The notes under the pieces were generated by a model, which saw only the letters and a program-made list of their open reading frames with translations, was not told the DNA's origin and did not search any database. Of a stretch of DNA of 64,000 nucleotides, positions 9,218 through 18,690 are shown piece after piece. The position numbers and the translations under genes are program-made. This stretch comes from Symsagittifera roscoffensis (Eukaryota; Xenacoelomorpha; Acoela; Convolutidae). The stretch is taken from the NCBI RefSeq assembly GCF_963678635.1, contig NC_087067.1:7669716-7733715 (forward strand), given 5' to 3'. Numbering within the stretch: position 1 is the first letter of the stretch; every line of letters begins with the position of its first letter.

Positions 9218-9423
9218 TTAGACAAGTTGTTAAAATCGTACCTGTGGATATATTCAAGGGTTTTGGAAAGTTGGAGGTATAGTTCAATTATTGTGTAGAA
9301 AATTATTATGATTATTAGAAAAGATTCGATGATATCAAAAAGAAATATTATAAAAGTTTGGAGTATTGAAAAAAAATGTTTAAAATTGATAAGTATTTGA
9401 ACGACTGTTTGAGAGAAAAGCAT
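9214..9423 (-). CDS. Small membrane protein, 69 aa
   Basis: First ORF after gag-pol. After its ATG (9423) no other ATG occurs until the start of the overlapping 62-aa ORF, which favours translation of both from one RNA. The chain is dominated by Ile, Phe and Leu, with one long hydrophobic stretch at about residues 20-47 and a polar, charged C-terminus. A membrane-anchored accessory protein is likely. AT-rich sequence can produce such frames by chance, but the start-stop overlap with a second membrane ORF argues for a real gene pair. Confidence 0.55.
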   Translation of the reverse strand: MLFSQTVVQILINFKHFFSILQTFIIFLFDIIESFLIIIIIFYTIIELYLQLSKTLEYIHRYDFNNLSK

Positions 9424-10023
9424 TTAAGAAATGATCTCTTGGTCGAATATTTTTTGCTGTTTGAGGCGATTTTCTAGTGTGGTCGAATTATTTATTAGTT
9501 TTTTGACAAGTGGGTTGAGTTTCGTAAAAATTTGTTGGGGGCAATTTTCATGGTGACTGGGAGGTCGTCTTTTTCTTTATTTTTGTTTGTCAAATGATCC
9601 GGGGTATGGTGAGATTTTTATACTTTAGGCTAATTAAAATTTTCATTTTGTGACTTTAGGCTAAGTTATCAAATTTGTTTTGGGGGTATTCGTGGTCTGA
9701 GTTGGGGAAATATTGTTGATCTTTGGGTTATTAGATAAGGGAGGGGTACGGTATTATGGTGATATTTATTTTAGCTGTCAAGTTGGAGTGGTTTGCTTAT
9801 TTTTAACCTGGAGGTTGTAAAGTTATAGTTAGAGATGTGCCTGGAGTTCTAGATTATTCGTCTAATTGATCTTAGTTTGAGTTAGAGAAAGTGGCGGATT
9901 GGATGAATCCTATTGGTCTATTTTGAACTAGAATTATTGCGTACTTGTGAGCATGTTATTTTGAAAAAATGAAATGAAAAATGTTACGGAGGTTTCAAGA
10001 TTGTGAAGTGTAAAATTTTAAAA
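9424..10023 (-). other. 600-bp gap between gag-pol and the downstream ORF cluster
   Basis: No long open frame on the element strand. The downstream cluster is too far from the gag-pol stop for simple readthrough, so this gap is a good place for a splice acceptor or internal promoter for a subgenomic RNA. One candidate acceptor is CGACCTCCCAG, just before an ATG at 9551-9549 that opens an 18-codon frame. Nothing stronger is visible. Confidence 0.4.
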
Positions 10024-13000
10024 TTACTTTTTAAATTCTACTTTCTTTAATATTTTAGATTGGGGGATGAACATTTTGTAGTTTTTACGTGGTTGATTTC
10101 GGAGTCTTGTTGTTTTTCTATGTTCTGATTTGTCTATTTCTTCTTGGGGTATTATTTGTTCTGTCATTTTTCTATTTTTTCTTTGTTTTGGAGATTCTTT
10201 TTGGTTTTGCGTATTGTTTTTTGTGACGGTTGGTTTTGTGTTTTGATTTTCGGTGGGGTTATCATTTTGTTCTGTGTTTTTCAGATGTGGTTCATTTTGA
10301 ACGATTTTTAATCCTGTGAAAGAATATAATTGAGTTAATTCACGGAGTGCGTATTCTTTTGGGTAATAAGGTAATAGGTTGTTTCGATGTTGAACGATTT
10401 CTTTTTTGTTTGAGTCGATAATTTTATATGTGACATCAGTGGGTTTTGCAATTATTTGGTATGGTCCTTTTCGAAGGGGTTGTAATTTTTTAGAAATTCC
10501 TTTTTGAGTATTAAAATTAGGTATTAAAACAAATGTTCCAATTTTTAAATCGGAAGCTGGTGTAAATCGTGAATTGATTTGTTCATTTATATTTTGTCTT
10601 TGTAATAATTTTTTTGTTATTTTTTGGTAAATTTCATTGTGTTTCTTATCTCTATTTAAAATCCATTCGGTGTGTGTACCGGAGGCTAATTTAAGAATTT
10701 GTGGGTGATGAAAATGATCTTCATCGTGCGTATGTAATGGTAGGTTATAACAAATTGAGTCTTTATTTGGTTGACAATAACCTTGTGCGTTTTTATGGGA
10801 ATTTGCTGTAAACATTATTGGTTTGCGTGGCTTTTGGTTGAAAACCATTTCGTATGGTGACATTCCTAAAGTTGTCGTGATTTGTGAATTATATGCTAAG
10901 GGAAATAATTTTACATCTGCTGACCATTCGGTATATTTTGTATCATTTCCGTTGATGATACATCTAAGATATTCTTGTAGTGAACGGTTCATACCTTCGA
11001 CTAAGCCGTTTGTCCAAGGTGCATGAGATGTACGTGGTTTGTGTTTAATGTTGTATAAATGACATAGTGTTATTATTTCATTATTTATGAATTCTGTACC
11101 ATTGTCTGTGACTAAAATTTCTGGTAGTCCGAATTTTGCTATCCAGTGTTCATAGAGTGTTGTATATGCGTAATAAGCATTACAATGTGGTACTGGGTTA
11201 AGTGCTACATAGTGTGTGAATGCGTCAACAATTACCATAATGTAGGAGTTTCCTTCTGATGAGGGTGAAATTGGTCCTTTAGTATCAAATGAGATACGGT
11301 GATTAAAGTACAGACTTTGTCCTTTAAAATCTTGTTTTTGTGCTATTTGTTTTTGATTTGGGTAAGGTTTATTCAGTTGACATACTATACAATCATTGCA
11401 TAGTACTTTTATCCAAATTGGTGCATTTGGGAAGTAAAAATTTTGTATAAAATTTGAATATGTTTTCTCTGATCCAGAGTGTCCTTTAATATTTTGTGTA
11501 TGTGATATATTAAAAGCTATAAGAATCATACTTATAGGAAGACAGGGAACTGTAGATTCATTTAGGTTATACTCTAAAAGGTCTGTTTTTTCGTTAATTG
11601 TTGTGTTGTTAAATTTGCGAAAGTATCGGAGGAGTGTTTTATTTCCTAGAATGGTTGAATCTGCTTTGATAGGTTTAGTTTTATATTTATGCCATGATTT
11701 CAGTTGTCGAATTACTGGGTCAAGGTTTTGATATTGTTTCAGTGTTGAAATTGTAATTGTTTCTGTTGGGGGGAGAAAAATGTTTTCGATTTCTAATTTA
11801 GATAAGGGTATTGTATCAAGTGGGTCGTGAAGGTCAAAAACTTGATTTATTGTGTATTTTGAATCACTTGTTTGGGGTCCTGATAAATTTATTTTATCAG
11901 TTAAATCTTCTTTTTCAATTAGTGGAAAATGATCTTTTTTAGGCAGGTGTTGTTTTGTTCGTTTTTGTTGGGTGTTATTTTTTATCCATTGAGAATATGG
12001 GATTGGTTTGAAAGTTGAGGTTCCAAGTAAATCAACTTCATAATGATTATTTTGACAATCTAGATAAAGTGGAAAATGTTGTAAATTATTTATTTGTGAT
12101 TGTTCAATATCAGTTTTTACTGCATATTTGCATTCTAATCGGGGTGATGTTTCGTTTTCTGCAAGGTAGAATTTTATATTTTTGGGTATTTCAACTGTGG
12201 TTTTTCGTGTAAGTAATTCAGGTGGTGTATTTCGACTTAAGGTGTCTGGTAATGCAAGATTTTTTCCTGCAGTCCAAACTATATGTAAGTTTGGAAATTT
12301 CATTAGAATTAGTTGAAATCTGTAAACTCGGTGGTTTGGGTTAGATTTCTGTGTGAAGAGAAAAATGATTGGTTTGTGATCTGTGAATAAAACTGTGGGA
12401 TGTTTTGATCCAAGTATCAGAAATTCATATTCTGTAAGTGTATAGATTATGGCTGTACATTCTCTCATTAGAGTTGAGAGTCTTAGCTCTGCTTGAGTGA
12501 ATAATCGAGAGTTTGCTGATATAAGGTTCATTTTATTTGTACCATTATGTGATTGTAATAGTGCTGCGCCGATGCCAAAGTTCGAAGCATCGCACATTGC
12601 ATAAAATGGTTGATCAGGGTCTGGAATTGTGTTTGAAATTTGTTCGGTTAAAAGTTTCTTTATTTCTTCGAATCGTGTTTGATGTTCTGTATTCCATTCA
12701 AAATTATTTTGTTGTCTAAGGATGTTGTAAAATGGTCGTAGATATAATTGCATTTTATAAACATATTTACTTAAAAAGTTTAACATTCCAAGGAATTCTT
12801 GGATTTTCTTTTTATTTGTTGGTGGTTGAAGTTTTTGAATAGCGTCAATGCGTGATTTCAGTGGAGTGATTGTTTTTCTTTCTATGTTATGTCCTAAGAA
12901 TTTAACTTTTGTCAAAAAGAAGTGTGATTTATCGGGGGCGGCCTTCAGATTTTCGTTCTGAAGTATTTGGTGATATGTTTCTAAAACTTTGAACATTTCG

Positions 13001-16000
13001 TCTTTTGTTTGTGATTGCATAAAAACATCGTCTAGATAGGTGATTGCGTTTTTCTTGAGTATCAGTGGTCTAAAAATTTTGCTCATAAAAGCTGAAAATG
13101 CTGCTGGTCCTATGGATATTCCATAGAATAAGCGGTTAAATTCATATTGTTGGTTTCCGATAACAAATTGTGTTAAACGTCGTGATTGTTCATCTAGTGG
13201 CATTTGATTGTATGCACTATTCATGTCGGCGGTTGTGAAGTATTTGCCGTTTATTTTTGTTAAAATAACTTGTATTGGTTCAATGGGCCAATTACATTTT
13301 GATTCATCTATGAGTGAATTGAGGTATCTAGCATCGAGAACGATTTTTAATGATTCTCCTTTAGCTAGAATGATAACGGGGTTGATGAATGTGTTGCCTT
13401 TTGGTTGTTCTTCTTTGTTTACTGGTGATATAATATTGTATTGTTCTAAAATATCGAGTAATCTGTTTACTTTATCATGTAAGTGAATTGGTACTTTACT
13501 TGCTCTTTGTTTTTTGAAAACTGCGTCAGGTTTTAATGGGAGATGTAGTGATGAACTTATTTTACCAACATCGAATTTTGATGTTGCATAGACTGATGAA
13601 TATTTAATTAGCTGTTTGGCTAATTTTTCGAATTCGTCTTGTGTTATTTGTGAATGTTGGAAGTTAAACATTGTTAAGAATTTTTGTTGGTTCTCTGTGT
13701 AATTACTTATGTTGAATGTAGGTTTGAAATATGGAGTTTTTGTGAAATAATCCGTATTTCTGTTTTCGTTACTTATTATATTATTTATAGATAATTCTTC
13801 ATTAAGAATTGTAGATTGGCATATATCTAGTAATTGGAGTATATTATTTACGCGATAGGCTTTTTCGTGTATTGGTGATATTGTAGCGTTGGTTTCACAA
13901 TATCCTAAAAGTCCTAAAGGTAATGTTACTTGGTAAGGTGTGTTGTTATAAACATGTAAAGAAATTATATCTGAATTCGAATTTTTCAAATATTTTATTG
14001 AAGAGATTGTGATTTTGAAAAATTTATGAATAGGTTTGAATTCAAAATCTGACATATAAAATTTTTGTTTGTTTTGTTCTGTATCATATTGGTGAACTTG
14101 TTTGATTGAAAAATTATAGATGTTTCCTGATAGTGGTTTCAGGTGTTTTCTTTGTTGATTATATATTGGATAGAATTTCGAAAAGAATGGTGGTTGTTTA
14201 TTTAATCTTTGAAAAAATGTTAAGGATGTTTCTTTTGTTTTTGTATATTTATCTTTGATTAATATTTTACTATTTAGTATGTTAATTGTTGGTATATACT
14301 TTGAAATAAATGGTATTCCAATGATATTATATTTAATATCAGTGATATGGAATATTTGTTTGAATGGTTTATTTAAAATTTTGCTTTGCTCTATTGTTCT
14401 GGTAGGGAGGAGAAATAATTGGATTTTTCCGTAGTTTATCAATGTTGATCCTTGTGCTGTTGCTAGCTTGCTGGAGGTTTCCAGAGGTGTTAGCTTTGGG
14501 TGTAAGGATTTTATTTCATTCCATGTGGGAATGTTTATTATGTTTGATTCTGCTCCTGAATCAATTAAAAAATCTATTTCAAGGTCTGGTGGTTGAAATT
14601 CTTTATTTCTTGGGCTTTCTAAGAGAAATGGTATTGTCCAAATTTTTTCTTTGGGTTGTTCTTTTTGTATATTTTGGTAGATGTGGTTTGTATTCAAGCA
14701 TTTTGTTTTGGCATTTTGATCTGGTTGTGCTGTAGTATTTTTTGCATTTGTTTCTTGCGTTGTTGGTGTGGAATTTATGGGTGTAGTGTAATGATTTTGA
14801 AGAAATTCTGATTGATTTTCATATATATGTGATGGAAAGGGTTGTTCATATATAACAGATTCATAGTCATTTTCGACTTTTATCATATTGATAGCAAGAG
14901 TGTTTTCAGTATCACTTTCTGAATCTGATGATGTACAATTTATTTGATTGAGTTGTAACGTATCGGTTACTGTGTCATCAATACCTGGGGGGTCTGATGT
15001 TGTTTCTGGATTAGATTGTACTTGATTGATTTGTCTTTGATGTTTAGGTGTACTGCTTCTATGACGATTATTAGATGTATTATAGTGATTATTATTTCGG
15101 TGTGGTGACTTGGAATAATTTCTGTAACGATTATTATAACTTGGGTGTCGATTTTGTGAATTATTTCGCGATCTGTTTTGATAATTGTTGTTTGGTCTGT
15201 TATAGTTCGATCTATTATATGAGTTATTTCTTGATCGATTGTTTGGGTAATTCTGGTTTCGGTTGTTTGAATAACTTCTATTTCTATTATAGGAGTAGTT
15301 TCTATTCCTATTGTATGATGAATTTCGTGATTGGTTGTTTGGATAGTAGTTATTTCTTGGTTGGGAATTAGATCTAGAAACAAATCGTTGTGTATTCGAA
15401 TTTGATCTGGAGTAGTTATTTCTACTATTTGGTCTATTGTAGTGATTTTGTGATGAATTATACGTGTTTCTTCGTTCTGGTGATCTTCCTCTATAACTTG
15501 AGTTATATGGGGATTGATTTCTTGTATAACTTGTATTGTTCGGAAGTGGCTTTCCTGAACTGTTGTTGCTGTATACATTTTTGTTTGGTAGATTTTGATC
15601 TTTTTTCATGTATTGATAGAATGATTTATTTGGTTCTTTGTATTTTTGAGGTTTATTTTGACTATCTTGCTGTTTTTGTCTACATTCGGAAATACTATGT
15701 CCGTATCGTCGGCAATAATTACACCATTTTTTGAAAGATGGTTTGCCTTTAAAGTTCGGGTTCTTTTCGTAAATATTGAGTATTTCAGTGATTTTTTCAA
15801 CGAGATCTGTTTCTGATTCTTGTATATTATTAATATTAGTGGGAGTCGTTTCAATTTTGTTAACGTATTGTAATTTCAGATTTTCCGTTTCTTCTAGTTT
15901 CATCGTAATTTCTGCTTGTTCTAGTTTGTCTACTAGTTTTCGAAAATCTAAATCGGGTTCTCGAATTGAAGAAGGATGGGATGCTCTCTTTTTTATTGCT

Positions 16001-17586
16001 ATTTTCCTTAATTGTGGTGTTAAGGTCATCATTAAGATTTCTGTCATCTTAGTGTTTTTATAGTCGTGTGTATTTAGTGAATATGCTTTTCGAACTAGTG
16101 TTTCGATTCTTACTGCTATTTGCTTGATGGTTTCGTTTGGTAATCTGCGAATTTCATTACATAAAACTCTTTGTTGTTGTTTGTTTCTTTCGGAGTCAAA
16201 CATTTTTGAAAATTCTTGTGTAAATCTTTTCCAGTTTGATTTTATTTCTTGAGGTAGTACTGAAAACCATTTTTGGGCTGCGCCATCTAAGGTTGTTTGT
16301 ATTAACGCTGTGCGTCGATGTATCCAATTTTGATGTAGTGGCGTATTTATTGGTTCAGGTCCGATATTTAAAATCAGGTTTGCTGTTACTGCATTTAAAT
16401 AGTCTTCTACAGAGTATTCAGGGTCTGTTCCTGTGAAAACCATTAAAGGTTTGTTTGATGTTATTGATGATCCACCCATAAGGTATGGATTCATTGTCAT
16501 TTGTAATGATTCTGCTGCATTTGGCATTTGAGAAAAATTTGAAAGTTGGTTTCTTGTTATTTCATGTTGTTGAAGATAATATGGTAGTGGTATTTCATTT
16601 TGCATTTGTGATGGTTGATACGAGTGTGCAATCATTGGATTTTGTTGTTGAATTGGTTGAAAGGATTGTGTATTAATTGGATTTTGTTGTTGAATTGCTT
16701 GTTGATGTTGTGCATCTATTGGTTGTGGAGAAAAATTCCTATGATTTATACGTGTTTTCTGTATTCCTTGTCTACGATATTCTTGAGTATTTTGTGCAAA
16801 TATATCTGGTTGTAGGAAATCTTCATCTGAGGATAAATAATCCATTTGATAAGATGTTTGTTTTTTATTTTTATTTTGTTGAAAAAATGGGTAATTTTCA
16901 CTGCGATCCTGTGGAGGATTTGGTTGAAAATTATTTGAATTATATTGGGCTGTTGGGTTATCCCAGTTTCGAGGTTTTGTATATTGATTAAAATTCCTTT
17001 GTGGTTGATAATTTGTTTTTGACGGATGTGTATAATTATAATTATGGTCTGCAAAGTTGTTTCTAGTGAATGTTTTGCGTGTTTTTGATGGTATTGTCAC
17101 GGGTTTGTATGTTTGATAATCCATATGTGAATATTTAGGGGCAACCGAAGGTTTTACGGTTGATTGTAAGGTTACCTGTGTTTGTGAAGGATTTGTATTT
17201 CTTGGTGTTGTTAAATTTGGGCGTATTGGTGAAATACTTTGTTGTGTAGTTGTTGTGTGTACAATTTCTTCATTTATGAAGTGTGATGGTGTCTGGATAT
17301 CTTGTTGAGTAAGATTCCTAGTTCCATTGAGGTTTTCATTGTGTATGACTGTAGAGTTTAAACTATTATTTTGTGTATCGGGTAAAAATGTATTATAGTT
17401 TAATGGTGTTGCATCAATTGTTAATGGTATTACTCTTACATAGTCTCTTATGTAAGATATTGTACCTATTGCTTGACTTGAGATTGATTGTGGGAAGCTT
17501 ATAAATGCGGGATGAGACCATTCGGGGTCCCAAACATAATCTGATTGTTCTGTGATAGCGGTTTCATCGTTCGAATTTTGGGGTCT
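10024..17586 (-). CDS. gag-pol: Gag-pol polyprotein (CA, NC, PR, RT, RNase H, IN)
   Basis: From the ATG at 17124 the frame runs 2366 codons; it is also open for 154 codons upstream to the slippery site at 17586-17592, so the -1 frameshift product of the 249-aa ORF would total about 2741 aa. Counting from the ATG: Gln/Asn-rich leader; capsid-like Retrotrans_gag region about 228-405; CCHC knuckle at about 467-480 (CNYC...GH....C); Asn/Arg/Ser-rich basic stretch; aspartic protease DSGA near 855; RT with YLDD at about 1363; RNase H with CDAS near 1510 and TDHKP; integrase HHCC about 1874-1915 and D-D-E near 1946, 2006 and 2042; GPY/F module near 2218. It copies the RNA into DNA and integrates it. 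All catalytic residues I can check are present. Confidence 0.95.
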   Translation of the reverse strand, partial: RPQNSNDETAITEQSDYVWDPEWSHPAFISFPQSISSQAIGTISYIRDYVRVIPLTIDATPLNYNTFLPDTQNNSLNSTVIHNENLNGTRNLTQQDIQTPSHFINEEIVHTTTTQQSISPIRPNLTTPRNTNPSQTQVTLQSTVKPSVAPKYSHMDYQTYKPVTIPSKTRKTFTRNNFADHNYNYTHPSKTNYQPQRNFNQYTKPRNWDNPTAQYNSNNFQPNPPQDRSENYPFFQQNKNKKQTSYQMDYLSSDEDFLQPDIFAQNTQEYRRQGIQKTRINHRNFSPQPIDAQHQQAIQQQNPINTQSFQPIQQQNPMIAHSYQPSQMQNEIPLPYYLQQHEITRNQLSNFSQMPNAAESLQMTMNPYLMGGSSITSNKPLMVFTGTDPEYSVEDYLNAVTANLILNIGPEPINTPLHQNWIHRRTALIQTTLDGAAQKWFSVLPQEIKSNWKRFTQEFSKMFDSERNKQQQRVLCNEIRRLPNETIKQIAVRIETLVRKAYSLNTHDYKNTKMTEILMMTLTPQLRKIAIKKRASHPSSIREPDLDFRKLVDKLEQAEITMKLEETENLKLQYVNKIETTPTNINNIQESETDLVEKITEILNIYEKNPNFKGKPSFKKWCNYCRRYGHSISECRQKQQDSQNKPQKYKEPNKSFYQYMKKDQNLPNKNVYSNNSSGKPLPNNTSYTRNQSPYNSSYRGRSPERRNTYNSSQNHYNRPNSRNNYSRSNSNTQRFVSRSNSQPRNNYYPNNQSRNSSYNRNRNYSYNRNRSYSNNRNQNYPNNRSRNNSYNRSNYNRPNNNYQNRSRNNSQNRHPSYNNRYRNYSKSPHRNNNHYNTSNNRHRSSTPKHQRQINQVQSNPETTSDPPGIDDTVTDTLQLNQINCTSSDSESDTENTLAINMIKVENDYESVIYEQPFPSHIYENQSEFLQNHYTTPINSTPTTQETNAKNTTAQPDQNAKTKCLNTNHIYQNIQKEQPKEKIWTIPFLLESPRNKEFQPPDLEIDFLIDSGAESNIINIPTWNEIKSLHPKLTPLETSSKLATAQGSTLINYGKIQLFLLPTRTIEQSKILNKPFKQIFHITDIKYNIIGIPFISKYIPTINILNSKILIKDKYTKTKETSLTFFQRLNKQPPFFSKFYPIYNQQRKHLKPLSGNIYNFSIKQVHQYDTEQNKQKFYMSDFEFKPIHKFFKITISSIKYLKNSNSDIISLHVYNNTPYQVTLPLGLLGYCETNATISPIHEKAYRVNNILQLLDICQSTILNEELSINNIISNENRNTDYFTKTPYFKPTFNISNYTENQQKFLTMFNFQHSQITQDEFEKLAKQLIKYSSVYATSKFDVGKISSSLHLPLKPDAVFKKQRASKVPIHLHDKVNRLLDILEQYNIISPVNKEEQPKGNTFINPVIILAKGESLKIVLDARYLNSLIDESKCNWPIEPIQVILTKINGKYFTTADMNSAYNQMPLDEQSRRLTQFVIGNQQYEFNRLFYGISIGPAAFSAFMSKIFRPLILKKNAITYLDDVFMQSQTKDEMFKVLETYHQILQNENLKAAPDKSHFFLTKVKFLGHNIERKTITPLKSRIDAIQKLQPPTNKKKIQEFLGMLNFLSKYVYKMQLYLRPFYNILRQQNNFEWNTEHQTRFEEIKKLLTEQISNTIPDPDQPFYAMCDASNFGIGAALLQSHNGTNKMNLISANSRLFTQAELRLSTLMRECTAIIYTLTEYEFLILGSKHPTVLFTDHKPIIFLFTQKSNPNHRVYRFQLILMKFPNLHIVWTAGKNLALPDTLSRNTPPELLTRKTTVEIPKNIKFYLAENETSPRLECKYAVKTDIEQSQINNLQHFPLYLDCQNNHYEVDLLGTSTFKPIPYSQWIKNNTQQKRTKQHLPKKDHFPLIEKEDLTDKINLSGPQTSDSKYTINQVFDLHDPLDTIPLSKLEIENIFLPPTETITISTLKQYQNLDPVIRQLKSWHKYKTKPIKADSTILGNKTLLRYFRKFNNTTINEKTDLLEYNLNESTVPCLPISMILIAFNISHTQNIKGHSGSEKTYSNFIQNFYFPNAPIWIKVLCNDCIVCQLNKPYPNQKQIAQKQDFKGQSLYFNHRISFDTKGPISPSSEGNSYIMVIVDAFTHYVALNPVPHCNAYYAYTTLYEHWIAKFGLPEILVTDNGTEFINNEIITLCHLYNIKHKPRTSHAPWTNGLVEGMNRSLQEYLRCIINGNDTKYTEWSADVKLFPLAYNSQITTTLGMSPYEMVFNQKPRKPIMFTANSHKNAQGYCQPNKDSICYNLPLHTHDEDHFHHPQILKLASGTHTEWILNRDKKHNEIYQKITKKLLQRQNINEQINSRFTPASDLKIGTFVLIPNFNTQKGISKKLQPLRKGPYQIIAKPTDVTYKIIDSNKKEIVQHRNNLLPYYPKEYALRELTQLYSFTGLKIVQNEPHLKNTEQNDNPTENQNTKPTVTKNNTQNQKESPKQRKNRKMTEQIIPQEEIDKSEHRKTTRLRNQPRKNYKMFIPQSKILKKVEFKK

Positions 17587-18248
17587 AAAAAATTTTTTCT
17601 TGCTTGTGCAATTAAATCAATATTGTGTGTGAAATAATCTATTATGAACCATGCTAAAATTTTTTGTAAATCGTGTCTGGTATGTTGTGAAACGTCGTCT
17701 TTCGTGAAATTTTCTTTAATGACGTTCAAATAACTAGAGAGTAGTGTGATTTCATGTCGTACTCTTAAATGTTTAGATGTGTCTGTCGGTGAGACATTTG
17801 TTAATGGTAGTTCATTTTCTAATATTGAAATATAACTATATATTATTGCGAAAACTTCATTGGTGAAAATGGAGTTTGCTCTTTGTGAGTTATGGTATTG
17901 GATGCTTTTTATATATTCTGAAAAGACTTTTGAAAATTCTAAATCGAGATCGTCTGTTTGAATAGTATATGTTCTATTATTATGGTTTGGGGAAGTGAAT
18001 TCTATAGAGTAGATTCCATACTGTTGTGTTATGTTGCATATATCTTTTAGATAGTGATCTATGATTTGTCTTTTGATTTTTACATCGGGGAACTCTGTTT
18101 TACATGGACTAATTCCGGGTTCAAATAAATTTATGAGTAAATTTTGACAAAATAAGTGTTGTCCTCTATCAGTATCTGCGTCTACTATAAAGGGAAAGAT
18201 TTCATCATCATCTGGAGTTTCTTCACCTGGAGTGTGTGTTGAGCTCAT
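17499..18248 (-). CDS. 249-aa ORF upstream of gag-pol, donor of -1 frameshift
   Basis: Intact frame overlapping the 155-aa ORF by 26 nt at its start and the gag-pol open frame at its end. It has an acidic N-terminus (EETPDDDE) followed by a mostly helical-looking, moderately charged body; no Cys-His knuckle, signal peptide or known domain. Since the capsid-like and nucleocapsid regions lie in the next frame, this may be a matrix-like or novel N-terminal Gag domain, made alone most of the time and fused to gag-pol after frameshifting at codons 219-221. Its last 28 codons would be replaced in the fusion. Function is inference from position. Confidence 0.8.
   Translation of the reverse strand: MSSTHTPGEETPDDDEIFPFIVDADTDRGQHLFCQNLLINLFEPGISPCKTEFPDVKIKRQIIDHYLKDICNITQQYGIYSIEFTSPNHNNRTYTIQTDDLDLEFSKVFSEYIKSIQYHNSQRANSIFTNEVFAIIYSYISILENELPLTNVSPTDTSKHLRVRHEITLLSSYLNVIKENFTKDDVSQHTRHDLQKILAWFIIDYFTHNIDLIAQARKNFLDPKIRTMKPLSQNNQIMFGTPNGLIPHL
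17586..17592 (-). promoter_or_regulatory. -1 ribosomal frameshift site (TTTTTTA)
   Basis: On the element strand, in the frame of the 249-aa ORF, codons 218-222 read AAA AAT TTT TTA GAC. T TTT TTA is the canonical X XXY YYZ heptamer, and AAT TTT TTA G is the same string as the HIV-1 gag-pol site. A -1 slip lands in the frame of gag-pol, open for 154 codons to its first ATG and on to its stop. Downstream, CCCAAA can pair with TTTGGG about 40 nt later, and ATTCG inside that loop can pair with CGAAT beyond it, an H-type pseudoknot topology. The spacer of about 3 nt is shorter than usual. Confidence 0.8.
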
Positions 18249-18690
18249 TTTTTCGTTCGATGACTGTTAATATGTAATTATTAATGTGTCGAATTGGTTG
18301 ATTCCAATTGTATAGATGTACTGGTTTGTGTTTGTACTGCTTTTTTATTCTTCTTTTTCCTCTTTGTGATGAATTTGAAGTTGTTTCTGAGTCAGAAAAA
18401 TATAATTGATCGTGAAGTGGGTAATTTTTATCTACTGATTCTTTTAGTTTGTAAAGTTCGTCTAAACTGTTGGTTTCTGATTCTGAAAATGCGTTTCGAT
18501 TCTTTGAAAATCTTTTTCGTGTTATTTGTCTTTGTTTAGTTATTATTTTTCTCTTTAGTGTTTGTCGTTTTGTGCGAATGTATCCAACTGTTTGTGTATG
18601 AGGTGTGATTACAAGGTCGTATTTTTTGTTATCTATTTCACAATTGTGTAAAATGATTGTTTGTTTATTTCCTAGGTTTTTAAATGACAT
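18223..18690 (-). CDS. 155-aa basic protein, first major ORF of the element
   Basis: Starts at the first ATG after the leader's candidate splice donor (GTAAGT at 18875-18870). The chain is strongly basic, with clusters such as KRQTLKRKIITKQRQITRKR and RGKRRIKKQYKHK separated by an acidic, Ser-rich middle; these resemble nuclear-localisation or RNA-binding patches. No known domain. It overlaps the 249-aa ORF by 26 nt in the +1 frame, so the two may be linked by leaky scanning or reinitiation. An RNA-binding regulatory protein, comparable in position and charge to small regulators of complex retroviruses, is possible but unproven. Confidence 0.65.
   Translation of the reverse strand: MSFKNLGNKQTIILHNCEIDNKKYDLVITPHTQTVGYIRTKRQTLKRKIITKQRQITRKRFSKNRNAFSESETNSLDELYKLKESVDKNYPLHDQLYFSDSETTSNSSQRGKRRIKKQYKHKPVHLYNWNQPIRHINNYILTVIERKNELNTHSR

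Noticed and set aside
14967-15578. 203-codon frame on the minus strand inside gag-pol
   Set aside because: It is an alternative frame of the low-complexity Asn/Arg-rich linker after the zinc knuckle; repeated codons leave other frames open by chance.
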